NCBI RefSeq assembly: GCF_002154725.1
Contig: NZ_MTAW01000045.1
Location: forward strand, 1-64,000
Direction: 5' to 3'
Length of the DNA: 64,000 nucleotides
Source of the DNA: Nostoc sp. 106C
GTDB taxonomy: Bacteria; Cyanobacteriota; Cyanobacteriia; Cyanobacteriales; Nostocaceae
Shown here one piece after another: positions 16,228 through 26,123 of this stretch. The stretch's first letter is position 1. The number at the start of each line of letters is the position of its first letter. Both the position numbers and the translations under genes were made by a program. The notes beneath the pieces are model-generated. The model had not been told where the DNA came from. It ran no database searches and was given only the letters and a program-made list of their open reading frames with translations.

Positions 16228-19200
16228 CTAGGGCTTGTGGGTAATAGTCTCACAAAGAAGGCGATCGCGTTGGTCAACATTAGGGTTGTGTTTGAGATAA
16301 TCATCAACCCAGTTGCAACCACGCAGCAGTAGATCATCAATATCTAAGTTCCACAGAATGATTGTGTTGTCATCACCAGCCGAAGCCAATGTTTGACCAT
16401 CTGGACTAAAACTGACACTTAATACTGCCCCCTGATGCCCAGTGAGGGTTTTAATCAGTTTGCCCTCACGGCTCCAGAGTTTGACTGTACGGTCCCAACT
16501 TGCAGCTGCAAGCAATTCACCATTAGGGCTGAAAGTGACAGCGTTAACGCTGTCGCTATACCCTTTTAACAAGGTTTTTAACAACGTACCGTCCCGCCGC
16601 CATAACTTCACGGTGTTGTCCCAACTGGCAGAAGCCAACAACTGGTCAGTGGGACTAAAGCTCACACCTAACACCCAACTATCTTGAGGTGAGAAAGTTT
16701 TTAGCAAGGTACCATCCCGCCGCCACAGTTTTATAGTTTGATCGTCACTCGCAGAAGCTAAAAGCTGACCATCGGGACTAAAGTTGACGCTATTTACCCA
16801 ACCATTATGCCCGACCAAAGTTGTGAGCAAGCGACCATCACGGTTCCAAAGTTTTACTGTTTTATCTTTACTGGCGGAGGCTAATAACTCACCATCGGAA
16901 CTGAAACTCACGCTCATGACGCTATCGCTATGCCCAAGGAGTGTTTTCAATAAAGTGCCATCACGCCGCCACAGTTTCACCGTTTTGTCATAACTTGCTG
17001 AGGCCAGCATCTCACCCTTGGGATCAAAACTCACACTTGGGACTTTATCGAGATGCCCCTGCAAAGTCTTGTAGAGTCGGGTTTTCATATCATTGCTTCT
17101 GGTATCTCGCTGCCAGAGTTTCACTGTGCGATCGCGACTGCCAGAAGCTAGCATCTGACCATCGGGACTCCAAGCTACGCTCAAAACTCTACTCTTATGC
17201 CCTTTGAGAATAGGTAGTATTGGAGCATCTAGACGCCACAATTTGACGCTTTTGTCATAACTTGCTGATGCTAGAAGTTTGTTATCTGGGCTGAAAGCTA
17301 CGCTAGCAACAGCATCACTGTGTCCTTTAAAAGTGTTCAGTAAGGTGCCCGTGGTGCTCCAGAGATTAATAGTATTATCATTACTTCCGGATGCCAGAAG
17401 TTGACTATCAGAACTGAAATTGAGGCTCCAAATTATATTGTTATGCTGCTGTAAGGTTTTGCTAGGACGAAAATTAAAGCTGTTTTTACTACTATTGCGC
17501 TCTCTGCGCCAAAGTTGGATTATTTTATCTCTACCTCCAGATGCAAGTAGTTGACCATTCGGGCTAAAAGCTACAGCAGTTACACCTTGCCGATGTCCCT
17601 GTAAGGTGGTTACTAAAGAGCCATCTCGCCGCCAGATTTTTACTGTTTTATCTTCACTAGCTGAGGCAATAAATTGTCCATCAGGGCTGAAGGTTACCCA
17701 GTTAACCCATCCTTGATGTCCCCTGAGGACTTTGACCAAACTACCATCCTTACGCCAGAGTTTAATGGTCGCATCCTTACTCCCAGTCGCTAACAATTCG
17801 CCGTCAGGACTGAAATTGACACTGTAAACCCAATCTCCATGCCCTTCAAGGGTTGTGTATGGCTGTGGGTTAAATTCACCTGTAATTGCATTTTTGTGCC
17901 AAATTTGCACACTTTTATCGAGGCTGGCAGAAGCTAATGTTTGACCATCAGGACTAAAACTCACGCTAGTGACAGCATCGCTATGACCTTTGAGAGTTTG
18001 TAGCAAAGTCCCGTCAGGACGCCACAGTTTTACCGTCTTATCTGTACTGCCTGAAGCCAATAACTGACCATCAGGACTGAAAGTAACACCCCAGACAATA
18101 TCACTGTGCCCTTCTAAGCGATTTTGCTCTTTAATACCATAAACGGCTTGTTGCAAGGCTGTCACCACTCGCATTTTCGTTTCTGCTTGCACTCCATCTG
18201 CCTGTTTTAATCTTTTCCAAGCCCGCAAACTTTCTAATAGGGCATCAAACTCTTTATTGGACGCAAACAGGGCCTCGCTTGCGGCAGTAATAGCACTGAT
18301 TTTAAAATTAGTTTCGCTACGTTCTGCTCTCAGAGTTTGGCGAATTGCGGCTCTTCTCTGTAAGTCAGCTTGCCACCATAATACTGCTATTGCTCCGGCC
18401 ATCATTGCCAGTGCGCCGCCTGCTATGCGCGCTTCTCGCAGTCGCCGTTGCAAAACCAAATTAAGTTGCTCTTGAGAGAGCTTTTGCGCTACTTCAGCTC
18501 TATCTTTTTCAAATCTGACTTTTTCTAATTCAGCGACCATGCCATAATTGTTTTTTTGGCGAATCGGTTCAACTAAGTAATCGTGAACGAGCTGGTAGCG
18601 ATCGCCTAACTCTTCTGGCTCTCGTAATACTAATCCCGACCCCACCAAAATTTCTAAAATAAATTCCCAAGACGAGTCAAAATCAGATATTGCAGCAAAA
18701 TTATTCCCTAGAGCAACAGCTAAATCAGCTTTTGTTTTTAAAGGTCTTGTGCCTTTTTCATCAGTTAATTCCAACAATAATTTCCAACTACGCTCTTCGT
18801 TTTCCTGCCCACAATCTTTGATAACTTCCTCAAGCCACCGTTCAACCAGTTTTGCTGAGCTGCCACACAGCTTGTATTGTGCGAGCGTAGTAATATTTTC
18901 TGCTTGCAGTTGAGCACCAACTATCTGTAGCTCAATTGGATGTACTTTATCCAATTCTCCTGCTAAATCCTTTACTAATTGGTTAATTAACTCATCAGTT
19001 ATTTCATAATGTGAACGTTTAGTCAGACTCTGGATGATATTGATTGCATCATCACGGTCAAAATTTCCTAAGTAGTAGCGAATATCCTTATCTAAGATAT
19101 TTTTGTTAATTACACCTAAATCATATAAACCATCACTATTTTCTTTACTTAAACGCTCAAACTCTAATAAATAATGTAAATAATCTTCACGAATAGCTAA

Positions 19201-21255
19201 AATTATTTTGACATAAGGAATATTTAAACATTCGCTAAAAAACTTATAAAATTGGACTTTTTTTTCAGGAGAGGTACTAATAAAGAAAAATTCTTCAAAT
19301 TGGTCAAAAATAATAATTACTGTATGATTGCGTTCAGAGGCTAAACGGAGTTTTTCAATCAGTATAGTTGGGGTAATTTCCACATTAGCTGACATTTCTG
19401 TCTGTGCCATTACTTGATTAACATTGCGCCCCAATGCTGTGACCCAATCTGTATAAACAGATAAAACAATTAGTAAAGGAATACGTTCACCAATAACTTT
19501 TCCTTTCAAAGCTGGTACTAAACCAGCTTTGAGAATTGAACTTTTACCTACACCTGATGGTCCATGAATTACCGTAAGTTTGTAGTCGGCACGAGTAATT
19601 CTTTCAATCAAACGCTTGACATCTTGTTGCCGTCCAGAAGCAGCTATTTCCTGAGCCACTTCCTCAGGAATAAAGGGTATTTTTTGCGGCTCCAGTACCG
19701 GGTTGATCCTGTAGCGTTGTGGCTGCAATTGACTGGCTCCAATGAAGGCGCGAAAGCCGTACTGATGTTCTATTTGAATTTTTTCTTGTTTTAGGCTAAA
19801 GGCTTCTGTATAGTTATGACGCTCAACAAAGTAAAGCGATCGCAACTCTTCTAAAATTTCTAAATAAAGCGATGGTTCATACTGTAATTCACAAACCACT
19901 CTTGCCCATTCTAAGTTATTGATGGCTTCTTCCCACTCACCCAAATGACGTTGTGTACGCGCCAGCAACAAAAGATACCAGCTTTCCTGTCGGCGTGAAA
20001 CTTCTGTCGCCAGTTCTGCAATAGAAAGTGCCGTATTCGCTAATTCATGGGCTAGTATCCAATTTGACTCAGAAGCTGCCACATCTGCTAGAAAGCCATA
20101 ATCCTGGGCAACCTGAGCAGGATCACCATAAGTTTCGTGCAACCTCAAGGACTTTTGGGCTAATTCTTCTAATTCTTCCCAATTTTGTAAGCGTTGCAGC
20201 ATTTCGCAAGCAGGTAATATAAATTTGGCAACTAAGTCTTGTCGTTGTGCCTCCTCTAAAATTTCTAGACATTTCCTAAACCACAAAAGAGCATCTTGCC
20301 AATACTTGCTATCAGCACCTTGGTATAAATCTGCCATCCGACGGTAACAAAGTCCCAGGTGAAATATAACTACTGCCTGCCGAAGAAGTGGTGGAGATGG
20401 CAACATTGGCGGATGAGGGGAATATACTTCTAAATTCTCTTCTAAACCCCTAAATCCACTCTCTTCTGAACCCACCTGCTGCCAAAGTTCTAAGCTTCTT
20501 TGATAGTGAACTAAAGCATCATTAACTTGATCGTTAGCATATTCATCACGCCCTAAGACAAATTCTAAACTTGCTTCTAATTCTGGATCTAGTTTGACAC
20601 CATATAAGCGCAACAAATCACTACGAGCCGACTCAATTTCACGGCGATTTTGCGACTTGGGAGCTAAATCAAGTGCATCATTAGATAAAAATCTATCAGC
20701 ACCTGCTTCTAAAACCCTAGCAAACAAAGATTCTGTTTCTTGCCGAATCAATGCAATTAAATACTCTTTTGCTAATTCAAATTTAATTGTAGTTGCAGCC
20801 CAGCTTTTAAAATCGGGCGCTAACCTAGAAAGCATTGATGCCACTTCATCTTGTAGCCAAAAAATTAATGGAAAAGGAAAAGTAGCAGCATAGATATCTC
20901 TTGCTTGGTTAGCACCAGCCAGAAAATTATCAAGAGCGATAATAGACTCTAGCCCAAAAACCATCACAGCCGATGGCATAGTGTCCTTAACAACCACAGG
21001 ATGATCTAAAAATAGTTCTGTGATTATTTGAGTGTGTAAAGCATTCGTTGATGGCTGAAGAAATATCTCCCGGATATTTATGTCTTTGGTGAGTAAGCGG
21101 AGATTACCCAACATTTGCTCACGTAATTGCCCATAGTTACATCGGACTAAAATCAAAGCAAATTGGCCTTTGGAGAGCTTGATTGCCCGAATCATCCTTT
21201 GCAGAGCATGCTGATTTTCATTGACGATAGCTGCTGTGAATTGCCACTTTGTCAT
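16228..21255 (-). CDS. Giant FPF/APDF-TPR-nSTAND-TM-WD40 signalling protein, 1675 aa
   Basis: Domains in order (from the ATG at 21255): a ~190-residue N-terminal domain with FPFPLIFWLQ (about 125) and APDFKSW (about 145), shared with the TPR protein at 1-1417; TPR-like helices at about 230-530; an nSTAND NTPase with GPSGVGKSSILKAGLVPAL (about 562) and Walker B VIIIFDQFEEFFF (about 650); a hydrophobic segment AGGALAMMAGAIAVLW near 945; and 14 WD40 repeats (about 1045-1650), enough for two seven-bladed propellers. The frame runs to 21369, but the first 38 residues are non-coding in character. STAND proteins oligomerise on ligand binding; ligand and output are unknown here. The cassette ATPase lies upstream. 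Confidence 0.88.
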   Translation of the reverse strand: MTKWQFTAAIVNENQHALQRMIRAIKLSKGQFALILVRCNYGQLREQMLGNLRLLTKDINIREIFLQPSTNALHTQIITELFLDHPVVVKDTMPSAVMVFGLESIIALDNFLAGANQARDIYAATFPFPLIFWLQDEVASMLSRLAPDFKSWAATTIKFELAKEYLIALIRQETESLFARVLEAGADRFLSNDALDLAPKSQNRREIESARSDLLRLYGVKLDPELEASLEFVLGRDEYANDQVNDALVHYQRSLELWQQVGSEESGFRGLEENLEVYSPHPPMLPSPPLLRQAVVIFHLGLCYRRMADLYQGADSKYWQDALLWFRKCLEILEEAQRQDLVAKFILPACEMLQRLQNWEELEELAQKSLRLHETYGDPAQVAQDYGFLADVAASESNWILAHELANTALSIAELATEVSRRQESWYLLLLARTQRHLGEWEEAINNLEWARVVCELQYEPSLYLEILEELRSLYFVERHNYTEAFSLKQEKIQIEHQYGFRAFIGASQLQPQRYRINPVLEPQKIPFIPEEVAQEIAASGRQQDVKRLIERITRADYKLTVIHGPSGVGKSSILKAGLVPALKGKVIGERIPLLIVLSVYTDWVTALGRNVNQVMAQTEMSANVEITPTILIEKLRLASERNHTVIIIFDQFEEFFFISTSPEKKVQFYKFFSECLNIPYVKIILAIREDYLHYLLEFERLSKENSDGLYDLGVINKNILDKDIRYYLGNFDRDDAINIIQSLTKRSHYEITDELINQLVKDLAGELDKVHPIELQIVGAQLQAENITTLAQYKLCGSSAKLVERWLEEVIKDCGQENEERSWKLLLELTDEKGTRPLKTKADLAVALGNNFAAISDFDSSWEFILEILVGSGLVLREPEELGDRYQLVHDYLVEPIRQKNNYGMVAELEKVRFEKDRAEVAQKLSQEQLNLVLQRRLREARIAGGALAMMAGAIAVLWWQADLQRRAAIRQTLRAERSETNFKISAITAASEALFASNKEFDALLESLRAWKRLKQADGVQAETKMRVVTALQQAVYGIKEQNRLEGHSDIVWGVTFSPDGQLLASGSTDKTVKLWRPDGTLLQTLKGHSDAVTSVSFSPDGQTLASASLDKSVQIWHKNAITGEFNPQPYTTLEGHGDWVYSVNFSPDGELLATGSKDATIKLWRKDGSLVKVLRGHQGWVNWVTFSPDGQFIASASEDKTVKIWRRDGSLVTTLQGHRQGVTAVAFSPNGQLLASGGRDKIIQLWRRERNSSKNSFNFRPSKTLQQHNNIIWSLNFSSDSQLLASGSNDNTINLWSTTGTLLNTFKGHSDAVASVAFSPDNKLLASASYDKSVKLWRLDAPILPILKGHKSRVLSVAWSPDGQMLASGSRDRTVKLWQRDTRSNDMKTRLYKTLQGHLDKVPSVSFDPKGEMLASASYDKTVKLWRRDGTLLKTLLGHSDSVMSVSFSSDGELLASASKDKTVKLWNRDGRLLTTLVGHNGWVNSVNFSPDGQLLASASDDQTIKLWRRDGTLLKTFSPQDSWVLGVSFSPTDQLLASASWDNTVKLWRRDGTLLKTLLKGYSDSVNAVTFSPNGELLAAASWDRTVKLWSREGKLIKTLTGHQGAVLSVSFSPDGQTLASAGDDNTIILWNLDIDDLLLRGCNWVDDYLKHNPNVDQRDRLLCETITHKP

Positions 21256-21619
21256 AAGTAAGAACCGGGCTAGAGAAAGGAAGAATAAAAAATTACACAT
21301 CAAGCAGCAACCAGAATACTTGCCGATACTTGGTTTTACATTTTGCAAACAGTTTCCAAGAGAAGCCACTACGTTGATGGCTGGCAGTAGCGAGGCATGA
21401 GCGCCACCGCTAAGATTCTGGGGAGCTAATGCGTTGGGTGGCTCTGCGAAAACTCAAAAGATAGCAAGTGCTGCGGTTATTTTCATCAAAGACGCTAAAA
21501 AACTTGCCTTGCTTGTAGACGCGTAGCTGCTTCTTTTCATCTGGCATAGAGTACCCGAGTTAGAGAAAGTGGGGAACTTTTCATGAAATAGCAACCTTTT
21601 CAAAAACAATTTTGAATTG
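21256..21619. other. Gap between cassette ATPase and WD40 gene
   Basis: These 364 bp separate the second ATPase stop from the WD40 start, whereas the first cassette overlaps by one base. The segment 21370-21530 carries GC-rich phrases (ggctggcagtagcgaggcatg, gttgggtggctctgcg) typical of interspersed Nostoc-type repeats, suggesting an insertion. No gene is seen. Confidence 0.5.
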
Positions 21620-22951
21620 TTATTTGTTTTGTTGCCAAGTCAGGACTTTTTCTGTTTCTGCTAATGCTGGACTAATGCCAAACCAGCGTCCTTGAGGATC
21701 GCGGTATTCAAATAAATACATACTTCGCAGTAAGCTCTGGTAGTCGGACTCGCCTTTAACACTTTGCTGCTGGACTACTTCAAACAGTAATTTCCATTGG
21801 TATTCATCAATAGCTAGTAGCAGGTCATCCCGGTAGTCCTTGATTACGGCTTCTAAGCATTCTCTAGAGAAAGGCGGATCTTGGCGTTGTAAGCAACTAT
21901 AAAGCAAACCTAATAAATTACGAATATGACCGCCACTGACACGGCATATACGACCTAAGGTGTCTGGATGATCGAATAAATCTGTAATTAATAAAGGTCT
22001 CTCATTCCAGGGAATTTCTGGAAAAGCTCTTGCTAAGACTAGCTGGCGCAATAGCGACATCCCCGGTTCATAGTCTTCACCATCTCTTTGCCGCACTAAA
22101 ACCATCGGCAATACTTTCGGCGCAATTCCTCCTCCTAAGCGATTTTTTAGAGTTTCATACTCATTAGAAAATATTAAGGCTAAGGGAATTGTGTATACTA
22201 AGTGGCATTTAAGTCGGCGTAACTGCTCACCTCGATCGATAAAAAGATACTCTGGTTGCGTGCGCCCAGATGCTACAGGCCGCATATCAACCCGATCTAA
22301 GTTATCTACAATTACTACTAATCCTTTTTGACCACGTTGCTTGAGCTGTTCAACAGCTTTTTCTAATATCTCCTCGTTAATTGCTTGCAAAATACTATTA
22401 GTACGTGGCTCCAGATATTGTCTCAATTGATTGCGCATCTGAGCACTATCTTTAGTTTTGGCAGTAATTTTGGCAATGCCTAAGGATAATTCTGCTTGTC
22501 CTGATAACTCTATAGGGGTCTGCAAAAAATCCCCGATTTCTTTAAACAAATTGTTAAAGTAGCCAGGTTTGAGTTTTACACCGATCCCTTCTAAACTGAC
22601 ACTGACTTGACGAGCTACACTCAGCAAAATATCACTGATATCGATATCTGCCATATCTAAGTCTTGGCTGGATTCAAAATAAACTACATGAAATCCTGCT
22701 ACTTCCAGCTCTGCTTTGAGACGTTGCAACTCTGTGGATTTACCACAACCAATATGACCCGTAAATAATTGGCAGGTTGGCTCATCTGGAGAAATACGGC
22801 TGATAGTACGTTGTAATTCTTCAACAATCTTGCAACCACGTACATCAGAGAAATCTATATAGTACTGCTTATCCAGTACTTCACCCATATTTAGTGTGTA
22901 GCTTGGGTTACATGCTTTATAAAAACGTGACAAATTTAGTGTCGTTCTCAT
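21620..22951 (-). CDS. AAA-type P-loop ATPase, second copy of the cassette ATPase
   Basis: A 443-residue ATPase. The N-terminus has LNLSRFYKACNPSYTLN and YYIDFSDVRG, then Walker A FTGHIGCGKSTELQRL (residues 63-78) and Walker B LVVIVDNLDRVD (about 210). YTIPLALI, GGHIRNLLGLLYSCL and MYLFEYRDPQGRWF follow. The order matches the ATPase at 1417-2700, including the GG.(L/I)R.L segment and the Y.hEYR segment near the C-terminus. It is soluble, with no signal peptide. It lies upstream of the WD40 protein on the same strand. Its activity is presumably ATP-dependent regulation; the target is unknown. Confidence 0.85.
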   Translation of the reverse strand: MRTTLNLSRFYKACNPSYTLNMGEVLDKQYYIDFSDVRGCKIVEELQRTISRISPDEPTCQLFTGHIGCGKSTELQRLKAELEVAGFHVVYFESSQDLDMADIDISDILLSVARQVSVSLEGIGVKLKPGYFNNLFKEIGDFLQTPIELSGQAELSLGIAKITAKTKDSAQMRNQLRQYLEPRTNSILQAINEEILEKAVEQLKQRGQKGLVVIVDNLDRVDMRPVASGRTQPEYLFIDRGEQLRRLKCHLVYTIPLALIFSNEYETLKNRLGGGIAPKVLPMVLVRQRDGEDYEPGMSLLRQLVLARAFPEIPWNERPLLITDLFDHPDTLGRICRVSGGHIRNLLGLLYSCLQRQDPPFSRECLEAVIKDYRDDLLLAIDEYQWKLLFEVVQQQSVKGESDYQSLLRSMYLFEYRDPQGRWFGISPALAETEKVLTWQQNK

Positions 22952-23928
22952 GTAGATGCAGATGTAAATTTAGATGCGGTTTTTTTTGTATCTTTTGCTA
23001 TGCAAAATCTTTAGATAATATAGAGGCGCGGAATTCACTCATTCACAATTAGGTTTTACACGATAGAGATCTCAAAGCGGGAGCGCTGCAAGTAGCAGTC
23101 AGTAGAATGGTAGAGAGCCAGTTCTTCCTTATACGTTAAGTGTATCTGTCCTTTTTACAGCTGCTGTGAAGCTTTTGACAATCTATAGTTTCTACTTGAT
23201 GTAGCAAAAAGCCTAATGCTGAGTTTATGTGTAAAAAAAGTTACTATTTAGTCTAGATTTAGAATTTCATCATAGATGCTATGCATAACACTTAAGTTGG
23301 TTTTTGTCAAAAAATAGTAAAAAATTTATATTTTAATTAATATTTTGTAATTATATGCAAAAAACTCAAATGTCTGTCTGTTGTAAATGACACTTGGAGA
23401 TGTTTAGAGAAATGGCACTGAATTAAAGATTGAGTTAGACACAAAAACCGCCAAACAAAGCATTATAAAGTTTTTTAGACAAATTTTTCTTGCTGATTTT
23501 TATTCCTATGTTGGTTTATCTTCGGAGCACTCAGGTTTGATCCTTGGCAAAATATTTAATTTTGCTATGATTCAGATCTTGCAAAGATACAATTATCGCT
23601 CCCAAGTTATAACTGTATAAGTACTATGCCATATTTAAGCTCAATATACGTAAATAACTGTATTTTTTAAGTCATTCAATGTAGCTTTTGTGGCTAATAA
23701 TGGCTGTCAGGCTACTATAAAATTTTACATACGGTCTACAATAGACATCGCTAACTTTTCATCGAAACTTCCTGGCGCCACAATCCTGGTGTACTTGCTG
23801 TAAAGTGATTACTAAAAACTGAAAATAGTATTGAGAAGAGAGTTTAGAAGATCCCGACATAGTTTACTGAAATTATTTAACGAGCCGAGGGTAACAACAA
23901 CTTGAACTGAAATCAGAAAGAGGTGTAA
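22952..23928. other. Intergenic region, divergent promoters
   Basis: Nearly 1 kb separates the minus-strand ATPase and the plus-strand ftsQ. It is AT-rich with stops in all frames and no recognisable RNA or gene. GAAAGAGG at about 23917-23924 is the likely ftsQ ribosome site. The promoters could not be placed with confidence. Confidence 0.5.
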
Positions 23929-24774
23929 ATGGCTGGACTACTATCAGTTTCCCGCACGGATTTAGCCAAACGCCGTAGAAAATTACGGAGACAGCAACAG
24001 ATGAAAATTATTCAGGCTCTCTGGCGCACCTTTGCTATTAGTAGTCTGGCAGGATGTTTGTTTTGGGTGGCAATCCAACCAATGTGGGTGCTAAATGCTC
24101 CCAAACAAATTGTAATGAAATCAGGTAACCAATTACTCTCAGATGAGACGATTCAGTCACTGTTAATGTTATCCTATCCCCAGTCTTTATGGCGGATTCA
24201 ACCGTCGATTATCGCTGACTCTTTAAAGCGACAACCAATGATTGCACAGGCGAGCGTTACTCGTCGTCTATTTCCGCCTGGATTAATTATTGAAATCAAG
24301 GAAAGAGTACCTGTAGCGATTGTTCAACTTCCTAAAGGTGGGAATACAGACGGTATGAGTAAACAAGTATCTATGGGTTTAGTAGATGCAAGTGGAGTTT
24401 GGATGCCTCTAGAAAAATATATATCACTGAATCCTACTGGAAAATTGCCCACTCTTAAAGTAATTGGGTCGCCAGAGCAATACCTACCTTATTGGACTCA
24501 ACTGTACCTATCAGTGAGCCAAAGTTACGTAAAAGTAATGGAAATTGATTGCCAAGATCCAACCAATTTAATTTTGAAAACGGAACTAGGCAATGTCCAT
24601 CTTGGTCCACCAAGTTCTCAATTATCTGAACAAATGAAGATCCTGGCTCAAATGCGCCATTTACCCAGCAAATTAAATTCTAGCCAAATAGAATATATTG
24701 ATCTTCAAAATCCTGAAAATCCCTTAGTACAATTGAACCAAAAAAAAATTAAAGTTAATCTTCGAACTCCCTAG
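23929..24774 (+). CDS. ftsQ: Cell division protein FtsQ (POTRA)
   Basis: A 281-residue protein with a short basic cytoplasmic N-terminus (KRRRKLRRQQQ) and one membrane helix (ISSLAGCLFWVAIQPMWVL). A POTRA-type domain follows, with a PQSLWRIQPSIIADSLKRQP segment and SVTRRLFPPGLIIEIKERVP. Such proteins link early and late divisome parts in the periplasm. Position upstream of ftsZ on the same strand supports the call, though 1.35 kb separate them. Confidence 0.92.
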   Translation: MAGLLSVSRTDLAKRRRKLRRQQQMKIIQALWRTFAISSLAGCLFWVAIQPMWVLNAPKQIVMKSGNQLLSDETIQSLLMLSYPQSLWRIQPSIIADSLKRQPMIAQASVTRRLFPPGLIIEIKERVPVAIVQLPKGGNTDGMSKQVSMGLVDASGVWMPLEKYISLNPTGKLPTLKVIGSPEQYLPYWTQLYLSVSQSYVKVMEIDCQDPTNLILKTELGNVHLGPPSSQLSEQMKILAQMRHLPSKLNSSQIEYIDLQNPENPLVQLNQKKIKVNLRTP

Positions 24775-25534
24775 AAAGGTCCAGCAGGCTTAATGTATCC
24801 AAAAGTCTTAGCAATTTAAGAAGTTTATGCTACTAAATATATTTATTATTTTTTTAGTTTTTCAGTACTCAATACTAAAATAGGCGTTAACTTCTGGCTA
24901 AAATTAAGGGATTTTTTACAAAATTTCCTTTAAATTAAGTAAGAGAAGCTCAGTTTTTACTCTACATTTAATGATAGGGTGCAAGCTTTTAGAAAACCTA
25001 ATGATGTCTTCTAGTCTGGAAACGCTCTTTGCGTAAGCAATTTTCAACCTAACCCAGATAGTAAAACAAAAAATGGTGAGTTTCTCTTTAATATCTAACT
25101 TATAAAACAAGCATACTGGTGTAGAGAGCCAAATCTTAGCTTGCTGTAAGATGAATGCTTAGTAATCTTATCAATAGTGTGTCGAGGATAATTCCAAAGA
25201 CAGGTTGCAAAAGTTCCTTGGCATAACGAGGAATTTTGCCATATTTTCGGTAAGCATTGCTTCTGGAAGGTTAGCATTGTTCTTTGTTGACTGTAACCCG
25301 TCTGTGTATTGCAGCGACACCAGTACAGATTTCTATAGGGTAGAATATTTGTCCAACCAATGTTCCGTTAAGGCGAACCAAACAGCTCATTAATTAGGGT
25401 TGTTGTATAAATCCACAAGCAAATTCTTTCTGACCCAAACCTACAGATAGGTAAGTAGAGGGCAAATTTTGTGTAATAAGGTGCGACCATATCCATTAGT
25501 GAAACCCATTAACCATATTCTGAAAGCAGTAAAC

Positions 25535-25556
25535 AAGACGCGTCGTAACGCGTCTT
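25535..25556. repeat. Perfect 9-bp palindromic hairpin
   Basis: AAGACGCGT and ACGCGTCTT flank a CGTA loop. Related GACGCG/CGCGTC sequences occur at about 47495-47530, so this is likely a short interspersed palindrome. A role in ending upstream transcription is possible, but no T run follows. Confidence 0.7.
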
Positions 25557-26031
25557 TACAAATTGTGCAATCTGAGTGTAATTTTGGGTGTAGAGTTACT
25601 TGTACTGTAGGTAAATGTATATTTAAGCACGTAAAGCTTTGCCGTGAAGCCAGATTTAGTATTACCAATAATTTCAATCTACAGGATTTTTCTTTGGAGG
25701 AAAATTATAAAATATACAAAATTAACATTCTAAGAGTGGCGAGAAAAGCAAAAAAAATCAATACTGTTAGTTGTAAAATTAGTGACCAATCTAAATCATT
25801 AGTAATAACAGAGGAAGAACATTGGAAATGCCAAATAAAACTCAAGCTAAATCGACAGCCTAATAGTGAAGCTATTAATATTTGGTTGAGGTTATACAGA
25901 TCATTTTTAAGTAAATATAGGTATACTTCTCTAGAACTAGTTGTACGATCGGCTGCCTTCTTGGCTGATGCTGTAGCGAAATTTTGCACTGACAATCCTG
26001 TTAGGGTTGGAAGTAGTGAGAACAATAAAGA

Positions 26032-26056
26032 ACACTGTCATTATCTATGGCAGTGT
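26032..26056 (+). promoter_or_regulatory. Hairpin upstream of ftsZ
   Basis: ACACTGTCA pairs with TGGCAGTGT around a 7-base loop (one wobble pair), 68 bases before the ftsZ start. A second small stem (AGGTG/CACCT) lies at about 26076-26090. With no T tail, a 5' leader structure or operator is more likely than a terminator. Function is inference. Confidence 0.45.
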
Positions 26057-26123
26057 CACACTATAGTTGACTCTTAGGTGAATAACACCTGAAAAAGTCG
26101 TTTATCTACCTTTCACAAATCCA

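Larger units (their letters stand above)
24775..26123. other. Long ftsQ-ftsZ intergenic region
   Basis: 1349 bp without a supportable gene. A 202-codon plus-strand frame (25469-26077) and a 106-codon minus-strand frame (25705-26025) overlap. Both have composition expected from AT-rich non-coding DNA (many K, N, C; no domain). Two palindromic hairpins lie within (25535-25556 and 26032-26056). The region should contain ftsZ promoters. Confidence 0.5.

Noticed and set aside
25469-26077. 202-codon plus-strand ORF between ftsQ and ftsZ
   Set aside because: Composition rich in K, N, C and I expected of AT-rich non-coding DNA, with a competing antisense ORF and no domain or start context.
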